The notes beneath the pieces were generated by a model. The model was not told the DNA's origin. It made no database searches and saw only the letters and a list, made by a program, of their open reading frames with translations. The position numbers and the translations under genes were made by a program. Below, in pieces: positions 8,897 through 18,532 of a stretch of 64,000 nucleotides of DNA (position 1 is the stretch's first letter; the number at the start of each line of letters is the position of its first letter). Source of the stretch: Polyangiaceae bacterium (GTDB lineage Bacteria; Myxococcota_A; Polyangia; Polyangiales; Polyangiaceae); assembly GCA_019637295.1 (NCBI GenBank), contig JAHBVX010000008.1, positions 1 to 64,000 of the forward strand, given 5' to 3'.

Positions 8897-9685
8897 TCAG
8901 AGCTCCACCCCGACCGCCAGCGTGGACCGGGTGCCGCTGTACACGAGCGCCACGGAGGCCGCGTCCATGTTCACCTTCACGGTCCTCGCGGCCCAGGCCT
9001 GAAGCTGCAGGTCGAAGCGCAGGGCCGCGCCGGCCAGCTCGAAGCGCAGCCCCGGGCCGAAGGCCGCCGTCGCCATCGGGTACGGCCCCAGGTCGACCCG
9101 GCAGGGCCCTTCGATTTCCCGGCACTCGCTCCTGGCCTCGCTAGCCGTGGTGGCGAGGTCTCCGAAGGGAGCCAGCAGGCCGAAACCAGTAGCCCCGCGC
9201 AGCGTCAGCGCGGTCTTGGCCGAGAGATCGACCACGCCTTCGAGCACGACCCCAGCCGTACCCGCAGCGCCCAGATCGCGCGCGGCCCCGCCATCCTCGT
9301 ACTGCAGCTTGGGGAAGAGCTCCAGGCCGAGGCCGAGACGGAAGCCACGCGACAGATTGACCAGTAAATCCGTACCCAGCACGAAGCTCGTGGGCTCATC
9401 GTGGCTCGTCCCGGAGAGGGAGCTGCAGTCGACGCCTTCGCACTCGAGGTCCGCCCCGCCCTTCCCCGAGTAGAAGCCACCCCGGAGCACGAACACGGCG
9501 CCGGTCCGACGAGACGACTCGCGCGGCTCCTGGGGCGAAGCGGCGCCGTCCATCAGGCTCATGGGGGCGGACGCCGGGGCGTCGGGCGCGGGGGAGACCG
9601 GGGAGAGGGCCATGTCGGGAGCTGCCGAGGCCGCGGCGGACAGGAAGAAGACGGCGGCGGCAGCGCTTACGGTGAGGTGAGTCAT
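8897..9685 (-). CDS. Hypothetical secreted protein, probable outer-membrane barrel
   Basis: A 262-residue protein of unknown function. It opens with a signal peptide (hydrophobic core about 5-18, then SAAASAAP suggesting cleavage near 22), followed by a Pro/Ala/Ser-rich linker to about residue 60. From about residue 62 the sequence alternates small and aromatic or hydrophobic residues with Gly turns (FVLRGGFYSGKGG, FRLGLGLELFP, LRGATGFGLL), typical of small outer-membrane beta-barrels. Two Cys pairs (near 82/87 and 188/195) could form disulfides. It diverges from queE over a 77-base gap in which I see no clear riboswitch. Confidence 0.65.
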   Translation of the reverse strand: MTHLTVSAAAAVFFLSAAASAAPDMALSPVSPAPDAPASAPMSLMDGAASPQEPRESSRRTGAVFVLRGGFYSGKGGADLECEGVDCSSLSGTSHDEPTSFVLGTDLLVNLSRGFRLGLGLELFPKLQYEDGGAARDLGAAGTAGVVLEGVVDLSAKTALTLRGATGFGLLAPFGDLATTASEARSECREIEGPCRVDLGPYPMATAAFGPGLRFELAGAALRFDLQLQAWAARTVKVNMDAASVALVYSGTRSTLAVGVEL

Positions 9686-9762
9686 GCGTCCCCAATCGAG
9701 CGGTGGCCGCCCGGGTTGCTAACAAAGTTCACGCCCCGAGCCTCGTGGTACCCCTAGAGGCC

Positions 9763-10455
9763 ATGACCGCCGCGGTCCTGAAGGTGTCCGAGGTCTTCGA
9801 GAGCCTGCAAGGCGAAGGCGCGAGCGCTGGCGTGCCCTGCGTGTTCTTGCGGCTGGCGACGTGTAACCTGCGCTGCGCCTGGTGCGACACCAAGTACACC
9901 TGGGACTTCAAGCAGTACCGCTACGAGGACGAGGTGCGCGAGGTCGCGGTCGAGGTCGTGGCAACGGAGCTCCGAGCCCTGCGCTCGCGGCGGCTCGTGC
10001 TCACGGGCGGAGAGCCGCTGCTGCAGCAGCCGACGCTCGAAGCTTTGCTGCTCGAGCTGGGTGACGAGTGGACGGTCGAGGTCGAGACCAACGGCACCCT
10101 GGCGCCATCGCCCGCGCTCGCTGCCCGAGTCGATCAGTGGAACGTCTCGCCGAAGCTGGAGAACAGCGGAGAGCCCCTCGCGCGGCGGCTCGATCGCGTC
10201 GTGCTCGATGCCTTCGCGGGCAGCGGCAAGGCGTGGCTCAAGCTGGTGCTCGAGGCCGGCGACACCGACGAGGCGATGGACCTGGTGCGCAGCCTCGGTT
10301 GGCCCCTCGAGCGTGTCCTGTTCATGCCCCAGGCGCGCACGCGGGCCGAGCTCTTGCATCGTTCACCCGCGATCGCGGAGCTGAGCCGCGCCCACGGCGT
10401 TCGCTTCTCGTCGCGGCTGCACCTCGCCCTGTGGGGCGAGCGGCGAGGAGTATGA
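9763..10455 (+). CDS. queE: 7-carboxy-7-deazaguanine synthase (radical SAM)
   Basis: A 230-residue radical SAM enzyme that contracts the ring of 6-carboxytetrahydropterin to 7-carboxy-7-deazaguanine on the way to queuosine. The cluster-binding CNLRCAWC is the C-x3-C-x2-C motif (Cys34, Cys38, Cys41). SLQGEG upstream and TGGEPLLQ downstream are typical of QueE. ATG 9763 puts the conserved VFESLQGEG at residues 11-19; an upstream in-frame start would add an unrelated segment. Its stop overlaps the bioD start by four bases (ATGA), so translation is probably coupled. No queC, queD or queF lies in this window. Confidence 0.9.
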   Translation: MTAAVLKVSEVFESLQGEGASAGVPCVFLRLATCNLRCAWCDTKYTWDFKQYRYEDEVREVAVEVVATELRALRSRRLVLTGGEPLLQQPTLEALLLELGDEWTVEVETNGTLAPSPALAARVDQWNVSPKLENSGEPLARRLDRVVLDAFAGSGKAWLKLVLEAGDTDEAMDLVRSLGWPLERVLFMPQARTRAELLHRSPAIAELSRAHGVRFSSRLHLALWGERRGV

Positions 10456-11195
10456 CGGCTCGGCGCGAGCTCTGCTGGGTGACGGGCACCGACACGGGCG
10501 TGGGTAAGACCTTCGTGTCACGAGGGCTCCTGCGGCAGTGCGCGCGTCGCGGCCTCGCCGTCTTCCCGCTGAAGCTGGTCGAGACGGGGTGTGTGCGCAC
10601 GGCCGCTCGACTCCGCGCCGGCGATGGGGAGGCCCTCGCGCGAGCCGCCGGCCTCGGGCCAGGCGCTGACTCCCTCGTCGCTCCGTTGCGCTTCGAGCTA
10701 CCCGCGTCCCCCGCCGCTGCCGCACGCGCGGCGGGCGCCCCTCTGCAGGCCGAGGCGCTGAGCGCGCTCGTCGCGCGGGCGGCCGAGGCCTCGCAACGAG
10801 TGCTGCTCGAGGGGGCGGGTGGCCTGCTCGCGCCGCTGACGGACACCCTCAGCTTCGCGGACTTCGTGAGCGACGTCGCCACCCGGCTCGGCCTCGACGT
10901 GCGGTTGCTCGTCGTCGCCCGCGACGCTCTCGGCACCCTGAACCACACGCTGCTCACCGTCGAGGCTGCCGAACGTCGCGGTCTGAGCGTCGCCGCCGTG
11001 GTGCTCAACGCGACGAGCGGCGTACGCTGTGCGCTCGATCACCGCGACGAGCTCCTCCGCCTTCGCCCGGAGCTCTGCGTGCTCGGCCCGACGCCGTGGC
11101 GCGCCGACGCGAGCGACGACGACGCGGCGGACGCTCTCGTTTCGGTGGGCATGTCCGAGGCGGTCGCGTTTCCGCGGCTCGTCGATTCGTGCTAA
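10452..11195 (+). CDS. bioD: Dethiobiotin synthetase
   Basis: A 247-residue ATP-dependent carboxylase closing the ureido ring of dethiobiotin, the penultimate step of biotin synthesis. The P-loop GTDTGVGKT is at 12-20, followed by a conserved LKLVETGC segment and the EGAGGLLAPL motif near 118, both characteristic of BioD. The start overlaps the queE stop in ATGA. bioF lies about 44 kb away at 54870, so the biotin genes are scattered here. The ABC-F gene starts 25 bases downstream and may be read from the same transcript. Confidence 0.9.
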   Translation: MTARRELCWVTGTDTGVGKTFVSRGLLRQCARRGLAVFPLKLVETGCVRTAARLRAGDGEALARAAGLGPGADSLVAPLRFELPASPAAAARAAGAPLQAEALSALVARAAEASQRVLLEGAGGLLAPLTDTLSFADFVSDVATRLGLDVRLLVVARDALGTLNHTLLTVEAAERRGLSVAAVVLNATSGVRCALDHRDELLRLRPELCVLGPTPWRADASDDDAADALVSVGMSEAVAFPRLVDSC

Positions 11196-11220
11196 ACGCC
11201 GCCGGCTCCAGGGTTCGGCC

Positions 11221-12836
<1,616 letters not shown>

Positions 12837-12840
<4 letters not shown>

Positions 12841-13442
12841 AGGTCGTGCAGACGCGGTCACGACGCGAGTTCCTGTGCGCGACGGCGGCGCTGGGAGCCT
12901 CAGGCTGCTTGCCCACACGGTCGCTGACGATTCCGCCGGACCTGCCCCGGCGAGGCGCGGCGGATCCGGCGCTGGTGATCGAGGAGATTGGCGACTATCA
13001 GTGCCCGTACTGCAGGGCCGCACAGCCGCACGTCGAGCGCCTACTCGAGCACTACGCCCAGCGCGTCACGCTGGTGTGGCGCAACTACCCGCTGCCCCGC
13101 CACGAGCACGCGGCGCTCGCCGCCGAGGCGGCGCTGGAGGCCCGCGCGCAGCTCGGGGACGATGGCTTCTGGAGGTATCATCGCGTGCTGTTTCGCAACC
13201 AGCACGCCCTCGAGCGCGACGATCTCGAGCGCTACGCCGAGGCCTTCGCCATCGAGCGGAGGCGCTTCTCGCGCGCGCTCGAGCTGCGCATCCATCGTGA
13301 CGCCGTCGAGCGGGACGTCCGCTACGTGGACTCGCTGGAGCTCCCGAGCTTCGGAACTCCAGCGTTCCTGATCGACGGCGACGTGTTCATCGGGGTGTAC
13401 ACTTTTGCGGAGCTGTCTAGCCTCGTGGACCAGCGGCTTTAG
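12837..13442 (+). CDS. DsbA-family thioredoxin-fold lipoprotein, possible Tat substrate
   Basis: A 201-residue protein with a SRREFL twin-arginine motif near residues 8-13 followed by a short hydrophobic stretch and ASGC, a near-consensus lipobox. It may therefore be exported folded and lipidated. Residues about 42-200 form a DsbA-like domain: GDYQCPYCRAAQPH holds a CPYC redox pair, and FGTPAFLIDG carries the cis-Pro. The likely role is thiol oxidation or isomerisation in the periplasm. The start is uncertain: TTG 12837 overlaps the ABC-F stop in TTGA, and GTG 12846 would remove three residues and still keep the Arg-Arg motif. A second DsbA-like domain in this window is the VKOR fusion at 5505. 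Confidence 0.8.
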
Positions 13443-13487
13443 CGGCAGGGAACATCGAGACGGATGAACGTGGACTGGATCAACGAG

Positions 13488-13509
13488 CCATCCCGCCTGC
13501 GCGGGATGG
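13488..13509 (+). terminator. Perfect 9-bp hairpin after the DsbA-like gene
   Basis: CCATCCCGC and GCGGGATGG pair around a CTGC loop, about 45 bases after the stop at 13442. No T-tract follows. It may be a terminator stem or an RNA-protecting hairpin. The rest of 13443-13590 shows nothing else I can support. Confidence 0.4.
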
Positions 13510-13590
13510 AGGCCGCCTGGAGCAGAGCTGGTCCAGAACGACTCGAGATCTTCTTGGCGGTCCGCGACCGGATACCGCAGGATCCCGGGC

Positions 13591-14157
13591 GTGACTTGGC
13601 AGCTTCGAGATGCGCCGTTCCGGTACGCGCTCCAGCGTGTCCCAACGCTCGCGGCTGCGTTGCTCGTGGCGTGCCCGGCCCCTCGCCCGCCAGAGGCGCG
13701 TGCCGGGCGTGACGGCGGGCCCCAGGACGCGAGCGGCGCAAGCCCGCTCATCGGCGAGCCGCGCACGCCGGACGCGACGCCTTCAGCCCACCTGCCGGAG
13801 GCGGGGGACGTCGATGCGGGTTCCGTCGCAGACGCCGAGAGCGCCGCGGACGCCGCCGCAGACGCCAACGACCACGCGCTGTGCACGCGCGCGGTGTGGG
13901 GCCACAGCGCACCCGGAGCGACTTGCACCCGAGACCGTGACTGCGTACTCCGCGCCAGCGAGTGCTGCCCACCCTGCGGACCCGTACCCCGACGAAGCAT
14001 CCGAGCCGCCGTGGTCGGCGCCGACGCGATCTGCCTGGCCGAGTGCCCGCGGTGTGAGAGCTTGGTCTGGAGCAACCTGCGCGCCGAGTGCGTGAAGGGG
14101 CGCTGCGTGGTCGTCGAGCCCCTGTGCCCGACTGCAGCTGATGCCGGGGTCCGATAG
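13591..14157 (+). CDS. Cys-rich putative lipoprotein
   Basis: A 188-residue hypothetical protein. A signal peptide with a lipobox-like LLVAC ends near residue 28, so the mature protein is probably lipid-anchored. Residues about 30-95 are Pro/Asp/Ala-rich and probably disordered. Residues about 95-180 form a compact Cys-rich domain: CTRAVW..., GATCTRDRDCV, ECCPPCGP, CLAECPRC and CVKGRCVV give over ten Cys, suggesting several disulfides. I do not recognise the family. The start is GTG; it is the only one giving a signal peptide. Neighbours are unrelated small envelope genes. Confidence 0.6.
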   Translation: MTWQLRDAPFRYALQRVPTLAAALLVACPAPRPPEARAGRDGGPQDASGASPLIGEPRTPDATPSAHLPEAGDVDAGSVADAESAADAAADANDHALCTRAVWGHSAPGATCTRDRDCVLRASECCPPCGPVPRRSIRAAVVGADAICLAECPRCESLVWSNLRAECVKGRCVVVEPLCPTAADAGVR

Positions 14158-14185
14158 CCAGCCGAGCAGCGCCGCAACCCTCGAG

Positions 14186-14512
14186 CTACTCCGACTCGGG
14201 CGCTGCCTCGGGGTCGGTCTGGTCTGGCGGGGCGGGCTCGGTCTCATCGTCCGGTGGTCCGCCGTACACCGGCGCTACGGGCTCGGGCTGCTGGTTCGAC
14301 GGGGGACCGCCGTAGACCGGCGCCGGCGACGCCGCGCAGCCGGCGACCAGCGCGGCGGAAGCGGCCACGCGAGCGGCGCGCGACAGGCGAGAGAACTCGC
14401 GGATCATCGGTGGGGCCTCGCGCTCGAGCGGGTGAGCGCAGAACGGGCAGCGCTCGTCTTCGTAGCGGACGAAGCGATCACAGCAGGAACAGGGTCGAAC
14501 AGAAGCGTGCAT
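14186..14512 (-). CDS. Small zinc-ribbon protein with internal lipobox
   Basis: A 108-residue hypothetical protein. The N-terminus has two CxxC-like knuckles (Cys8/Cys11 and Cys22/Cys25 in RCPFC), as in a zinc ribbon. A basic stretch and hydrophobic segment follow, ending in LVAGC (Cys59), a good lipobox. The tail repeats PVYGGPP twice and ends in acidic Pro/Glu/Asp residues. An internal ATG at 14407 (MIREFS) with GAGG eight bases upstream would give a normal 73-residue lipoprotein. The gene may thus make a membrane-anchored zinc-ribbon form, a lipoprotein form, or both. Function unknown. Confidence 0.55.
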   Translation of the reverse strand: MHASVRPCSCCDRFVRYEDERCPFCAHPLEREAPPMIREFSRLSRAARVAASAALVAGCAASPAPVYGGPPSNQQPEPVAPVYGGPPDDETEPAPPDQTDPEAAPESE

Positions 14513-14594
14513 GGCGATCCGCCAACTAGACCTCAGCTCGCGAGTGGTGACAAGAGGCCGCGCGCGACGACGAGCCACCACCCGTGCGTCGCCC

Positions 14595-15005
14595 TCACTG
14601 GCCCGTGAGCTTGCCGAGCAGCGCCTTGCTCGCCTCGGCGTCGTAGACCGAGTTCTTCTTGACCTCGACCACCACGGCGGCGTCGACGTCCAGCCAGCTC
14701 GCGCTGTCGGTCGCCTTGCGCAGCTGTCCGAAGCGCCAGTCACGAAAGTCCGCCGTGCCCAGCTTCGGGATCGTGGCGAAGACGGACAGGTCACCTTTGC
14801 TGCCCGACGCGCTCAGGGTCTCGTGCTTGCCGCGGCTGGACTTGGGGGGCGAGGGGGGAAACGCGCATGCGAGGTAGCTGCGCTGTCCAGCGGGTTCAAG
14901 GGTCGCGGACGGCGAGCCGCCGTACCCGCGTCGGGCCAGACTGCGGCTCGCCACCTCGGAGATTCCAAGCTGGCCTGGCGTGTGCAATGGATCCCGAGTA
15001 GCCAT
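14595..15005 (-). CDS. Hypothetical protein
   Basis: A possible 136-residue protein of unknown family. The C-terminal half (about 65-136) looks coding, with regular alternation and sensible composition (DLSVFATIPKLG, DVDAAVVVEVKK). The N-terminal half is less convincing, and the start is uncertain; ATG 15005 overlaps the ATG of the divergent esterase gene at 15004. No signal peptide or membrane segment is evident. The gene could be a remnant of a longer protein, or its true start could be a downstream GTG. Confidence 0.4.
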   Translation of the reverse strand: MATRDPLHTPGQLGISEVASRSLARRGYGGSPSATLEPAGQRSYLACAFPPSPPKSSRGKHETLSASGSKGDLSVFATIPKLGTADFRDWRFGQLRKATDSASWLDVDAAVVVEVKKNSVYDAEASKALLGKLTGQ

Positions 15006-15912
15006 GCGAAAGACCGAGCAAGCCTGCGGCACCGTGACTCGCAGGTGGCAACGGCTTCGTGCTCTGGCGTTCACGGTGCTGGTCTCCGGCGCCGCCGCGT
15101 GCTCGGCGCCGCGCGAGATCGAGGACGTGAGCTACGACGCCCGCTTCGAGCGGACGAAGCTGGATCTGTACTTGCCCGACGAGGACGGCCTCCGCCCGAC
15201 GGTGATGCTGATCCACGGCGGCGCGTGGAAGTACGGGGACAAGGGTCAGATGCGGCGCATGGCGCGACGGCTGGCGCGCTCGGGCTACGCCGTCGCGAGC
15301 GTCAACTACCGCCTCCTGCCCGCGGGTCGCTTCCCGCGCAACTTCCAGGACGTCGCCTGCGCGCTCGCGTTTCTGCAGCTCGGCGCCGACGAGTACGGCA
15401 TCGATCCTGCGCGCATCGCCGTCCTGGGGTACTCCGCCGGGGGACACCTCACGGCGATGCTGGGCATGTCCTGGGACGACTCCACCATCGCCCCCGACTG
15501 CGACGCGGGTCCCCCGACGGCGCCCGCGGCGATCGTGCCCGGGGCCGCGGTCTACGACTTCCGCGGTCGGGATCACGCCCTCGTCATCGACTACTTGGGA
15601 GGGTCCGAGTCGGAGGTCCCGGACAACTTCCAGCTCGCGTCGCCCATGGCGCAGATCGGTCCGGGGCGTCCGCCGGCCCTGCTCATCACCGGCGGCGCCG
15701 ACTGGTTCGTGGGCATCGACGACACCCGCGAGATGGGCGCAGGTCTGCGCGCCGCGGGCAACAGCGCGGAGGTGCTGACCCTCGCGGGTGGGGGACACCT
15801 GCTCACTGCTGGACCGGACCCCGGCGACGTCCAGTTTGGCGTGTCCATCGAGACGCCGGAGGCGTGGCTCGCGCTGATCGACTTCCTGGAGCGCACGGTG
15901 GGGGCGCCTTGA
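15004..15912 (+). CDS. Alpha/beta hydrolase lipoprotein (BD-FAE/carboxylesterase type)
   Basis: A 302-residue secreted esterase-like protein. The signal peptide ends in SGAAAC (Cys33), a lipobox-like site. The oxyanion motif HGGAWKYG is at 71-78, the nucleophile elbow GYSAGG has Ser144, and probable acid and base are Asp233 and His265 in GGGHLLT. The HGG motif and early layout match the BD-FAE/hormone-sensitive-lipase-like group acting on small acyl esters. ATG 15004 begins the signal peptide; an upstream in-frame ATG at 14980 gives a poorer N-terminus. Its stop overlaps the TTG start of the next gene by four bases, so the two are probably co-translated. Confidence 0.82.
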   Translation: MRKTEQACGTVTRRWQRLRALAFTVLVSGAAACSAPREIEDVSYDARFERTKLDLYLPDEDGLRPTVMLIHGGAWKYGDKGQMRRMARRLARSGYAVASVNYRLLPAGRFPRNFQDVACALAFLQLGADEYGIDPARIAVLGYSAGGHLTAMLGMSWDDSTIAPDCDAGPPTAPAAIVPGAAVYDFRGRDHALVIDYLGGSESEVPDNFQLASPMAQIGPGRPPALLITGGADWFVGIDDTREMGAGLRAAGNSAEVLTLAGGGHLLTAGPDPGDVQFGVSIETPEAWLALIDFLERTVGAP

Positions 15913-16445
15913 GGGCGGTCCTGCTCGCGGCCACGACGCTGCTGTGGCTCCTGCTCGCGTCGAGGGCCGCGCTGGCGGACCAGCAGCCGGCGAGGAACGC
16001 GATCTCGCACGAGCCCTTCGCCATCCTATCGCGCGGGTTCGTGGTGCAGTTCGAGCGCTTGGTGCTGCCCGAGGTCAGCGTGATCGGCGGCCTGGGCGCG
16101 CGCTTCGCGGCGCGGGACGACTTCACGTCCCAGACGTGGCTCGGCAAGCTCGAGGGCCGCTACTGGCTCAGTGATCGCCCCGGCATGGTGGGCTCGTACG
16201 TCGCGTTCGGCGCTACCGCGGCCCGCACCGCGGTGGAGAACCGCCGCATGGGTCGCGATTTGGGAGCCCTGTGGCAGCTCGAAGAGACGCTGCGCATCGG
16301 CTACCGCTTCGTCGCCTTCGGCTTTCAGGAGATCACGCCGTCGAGCGGCCTCGACGTGATTCACGAGTTCGACGAGCGGGGTCGACTCGCGCCCATCACC
16401 TACGTGACTCTGGGCGTGAACCTGACCGTCGGCTGGATGTTCTGA
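15909..16445 (+). CDS. Hypothetical secreted barrel-like protein
   Basis: A 178-residue protein with a clean signal peptide (hydrophobic core about 5-17, cleavage near ALAD at 24). The mature part has alternating hydrophobic strands ending in aromatic residues (FVVQFERLVLPEVSVIGG, GMVGSYVAFGAT) and closes with GVNLTVGWMF, the terminal aromatic strand typical of outer-membrane barrels. The start is TTG at 15909, overlapping the esterase TGA; no ATG or GTG gives a complete signal peptide. Coupling to the esterase suggests a shared envelope role. Function unknown. Confidence 0.6.
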   Translation: MRAVLLAATTLLWLLLASRAALADQQPARNAISHEPFAILSRGFVVQFERLVLPEVSVIGGLGARFAARDDFTSQTWLGKLEGRYWLSDRPGMVGSYVAFGATAARTAVENRRMGRDLGALWQLEETLRIGYRFVAFGFQEITPSSGLDVIHEFDERGRLAPITYVTLGVNLTVGWMF

Positions 16446-16456
16446 GCGCCGCGAGG

Positions 16457-17074
16457 CTAGCGCTTGCGCATCGACAGGCAGATGCTCCGCACTCGCTCCA
16501 GGTCGGGGTCCGCGCTCGAGGCCACTTCTCGCTCGATGTAGCCGGTGCAGAGCACGTGGGACTCGCCGCCGAGCGGCAGCACGGCGTACACGCGCGCGAC
16601 CCGCTTGAAGGTGTGGATGGTCTGGCCTGGCATGCCCTCGAAGCCGATGCGCACCTCGAAGGCGAGGGCGAGGTGCCTCACGCCGTCCTGCGGGTCGCCC
16701 CGCCCGAGCTCGTCGCTGCCGGGCATTCCCCAGGCGGCTTGCAGCTCCGCGACGCTCCGCGGTGCGGGCTGCCCCACGAACTGCAGCTCGACGATGAGGT
16801 GCGGGGCGAGCGTGACGACGTGACGGCGCGTCTTGACTTGATGATCGCGCCTCGCGTCGGGAGGTAGGACCACGGCGATGCCGAGATCGTCGAGGACAGC
16901 GGCGTCTTTGGGCAGGGCCGGTTCGGCGACGCGCGAGGCCGGTTCGACCGGGGAATCCGTGGGCGGGCTGACCACTATCGCTGGCGCGGGCTGCCGTGGC
17001 TCGGAGCTCGCACCTCGGCCGCAGGCGACAGCAGCAAGGAGGAGCCCCACGCACGCCGCGCGCACGAGGGGCAT
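16457..17074 (-). CDS. Hypothetical lipoprotein
   Basis: A 205-residue protein. The signal peptide ends in the lipobox LAAVAC (Cys18). A Pro/Ser-rich linker runs to about residue 50. The mature domain (about 55-205) is a mix of strands and helices with one Cys pair (HVLCTG and RSICLSMRKR), perhaps a disulfide. I do not recognise the family. It lies five bases downstream of the barrel-like gene 17079-17771 on the same strand, so the two form an envelope operon. Confidence 0.6.
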   Translation of the reverse strand: MPLVRAACVGLLLAAVACGRGASSEPRQPAPAIVVSPPTDSPVEPASRVAEPALPKDAAVLDDLGIAVVLPPDARRDHQVKTRRHVVTLAPHLIVELQFVGQPAPRSVAELQAAWGMPGSDELGRGDPQDGVRHLALAFEVRIGFEGMPGQTIHTFKRVARVYAVLPLGGESHVLCTGYIEREVASSADPDLERVRSICLSMRKR

Positions 17075-17078
17075 GGGC

Positions 17079-17771
17079 TCAGAAGTCTCCCCGCGGACCG
17101 CGCCGGAGGTGATCGCTGAACTCGTCTCTGCGATCGTTCTCCCAGTAGCCGACGCCCAGGCTCAGGGTGAGCTGCTCGAAGCCGCCCAACACTTGCCGAT
17201 ACACGTTCACGTCGACCATGAGCGAGTGGCCAATGGGGATGAGCGCGCCGAAGCGCGGCCCAACCCCGGGTGACACCGCGGCGTAGGACGTGCTGCCGAC
17301 GTGTCCGTGGGGCGCGACGTAGGTGTCGAGCTGCGCCTGGAGCACCTGCAGCGAGAGCCGGCCGTCCACGTAGCCGTAGACCGGGCCCTGGCGCACCTCG
17401 TATCCCACGAAGACCTCGCCGGCGGTCGTCCACAGCTGGTCGACCCGCGCGGTCACGCCGAAGGGCAAGGCGTCCGTCGCGAGGCGCACCTCGCTCACGG
17501 AGAACAGCGACGCCCCCGCGCCGAGCCGCCAGCGGTCGAGCAGGAGGTCCGCCCGCAGGCTCCCGCCCTGCAGCGTTCCCATCCCGCGCAGCCGCGGGCG
17601 CCTGCCTTCGAGGAGCTGCGGCTCGTCCAGGGCGGCGGGGGCGGAGAGCTCCACGCCGTCGAACGACCCTTGACCGAAAGAGTAGTGCACCTGAGCGCCG
17701 AGGGTATCGGCGAGGCTCGGCCCGGCGACGAGGGTCGCGAAGCCGGCTGCCGTGAGGCGCAAGAGTCTCAT
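17079..17771 (-). CDS. Hypothetical outer-membrane barrel-like protein
   Basis: A 230-residue protein with a signal peptide (MRLLRLTAAGF..., cleavage near SLAD at 22). The mature chain shows amphipathic beta-strands with Gly/aromatic turns (LGAQVHYSFGQG, DQLWTTAGEVFVGYEV, VYGYVDGRLSLQV), consistent with a small outer-membrane barrel. There are no Cys in the mature part and no catalytic motif. It is the first gene of a two-gene unit with the lipoprotein at 16457. Function unknown. Confidence 0.6.
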   Translation of the reverse strand: MRLLRLTAAGFATLVAGPSLADTLGAQVHYSFGQGSFDGVELSAPAALDEPQLLEGRRPRLRGMGTLQGGSLRADLLLDRWRLGAGASLFSVSEVRLATDALPFGVTARVDQLWTTAGEVFVGYEVRQGPVYGYVDGRLSLQVLQAQLDTYVAPHGHVGSTSYAAVSPGVGPRFGALIPIGHSLMVDVNVYRQVLGGFEQLTLSLGVGYWENDRRDEFSDHLRRGPRGDF

Positions 17772-17815
17772 CGACTCGGGGTGCTACGCGCGAGCGTCCC
17801 GGATGATCCCCCGGG

Positions 17816-18247
17816 TCATCGAAACGGACTTCTCGTCTTCAGGCTCGGGAAGCGGCTGAAGTCCCGATCCCGTGACCAGAGCTCGGAGACCTCGTGGGCC
17901 AGACAGAGCGCCGCGATGTGTGCGTCGTGCACCCGGGGCCCCACGATCTTCCCGCTGACCAGCAAATCCCGGAGCGTAACCCAGTAATCTGCTGGCTCTG
18001 CGAGCAGCACCACCGTCGGCGACTCGAGCCAGGCGTCGACTTGTTCGATGGCCCCGGCGAGGGGGGTCGGCGGGTCATAGATGCGCGGGTGCGTGACCAC
18101 GCCGAAGAACTCGTGAAGGCAGGGCCCAGGCAGGGCCCACGGCTGCTTCCCTTCCGCCAGGCCCAGGACACATGCCCTTGCCTGATCGTGCCAGGGCGAA
18201 TCCGACCGGTGCGCATACACCAGGATGTTCGTGTCGACGGCGATCAC
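17816..18247 (-). CDS. vapC: PIN-domain ribonuclease toxin, VapC-like
   Basis: A 143-residue PIN-domain protein. The first conserved Asp is in MIAVDTNILVYA (Asp5), a conserved Glu sits in CLHEFFGVV, and two further acidic positions are in RVHDAHIAA and WSRDRDFSRF, giving the acidic pocket that binds Mg/Mn. Family knowledge: VapC toxins cut tRNA or rRNA; the target here is unknown. Its ATG overlaps the antitoxin stop by four bases (ATGA), the usual coupled arrangement. The C-terminal SLKTRSPFR matches many full-length VapC proteins, so the toxin looks intact. Confidence 0.87.
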   Translation of the reverse strand: MIAVDTNILVYAHRSDSPWHDQARACVLGLAEGKQPWALPGPCLHEFFGVVTHPRIYDPPTPLAGAIEQVDAWLESPTVVLLAEPADYWVTLRDLLVSGKIVGPRVHDAHIAALCLAHEVSELWSRDRDFSRFPSLKTRSPFR

Positions 18248-18492
18248 GCTCCGTGCCCGTCGTACAGCTCGTCGCGGATCTTGTCCCAGCCCGCCTCACG
18301 AAACTCGGGACTCAGGCCTCGGCCGCCGAAGCTCGCGTCCCGTAGCCTGAACCGTCCGCGCTTCGCTCTGCGCTCGCCAAGCACTCGCCGCAGGCCGTCC
18401 TCGATCAACTGGCGTAGCGTGACGCCCTCGCGGGCGGCGAGCCGCTTTGCTTCGTCGAACAACGCGTCAGAGATCTCGACGGTCGTCTTCAT
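18244..18492 (-). CDS. vapB: VapB-like ribbon-helix-helix antitoxin
   Basis: An 82-residue protein. Residues 1-45 (MKTTVEISDALFDEAKRLA..., LRQLIEDGLRRVL) form a ribbon-helix-helix DNA-binding domain. Residues 46-82 are a polar, charged tail that would wrap the toxin. It precedes and overlaps vapC. A perfect inverted repeat begins two bases upstream of the start codon, so autoregulation is likely. Confidence 0.85.
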   Translation of the reverse strand: MKTTVEISDALFDEAKRLAAREGVTLRQLIEDGLRRVLGERRAKRGRFRLRDASFGGRGLSPEFREAGWDKIRDELYDGHGA

Positions 18493-18493
18493 G

Positions 18494-18517
18494 GCCGTAT
18501 GGGTATGACGATACGGC
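18494..18517 (-). promoter_or_regulatory. Probable vapBC operator
   Basis: GCCGTAT (18494-18500) and ATACGGC (18511-18517) form a perfect 7-base inverted repeat around a 10-base spacer, next to the vapB start at 18492. The direct repeat GTATGGGT also occurs at 18497-18504 and 18519-18526. This is the expected place for the VapBC complex to bind. Confidence 0.6.
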
Positions 18518-18532
18518 AGTATGGGTGGCGGG

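Noticed and set aside
9686-9762. PreQ1-type riboswitch upstream of queE
   Set aside because: The 77-base gap is GC-rich without a recognisable small pseudoknot or A-rich tail, and preQ1 switches are rare in such genomes.
13464-13712. 82-residue plus-strand frame after the DsbA-like gene
   Set aside because: Runs into the next gene in another frame, contains a hairpin and has no recognisable domain. A remnant cannot be excluded.
14511-15908. N-terminal extension of the 15909 gene
   Set aside because: This part runs through the esterase gene in another frame and is Arg-rich; the real signal peptide starts at 15909.
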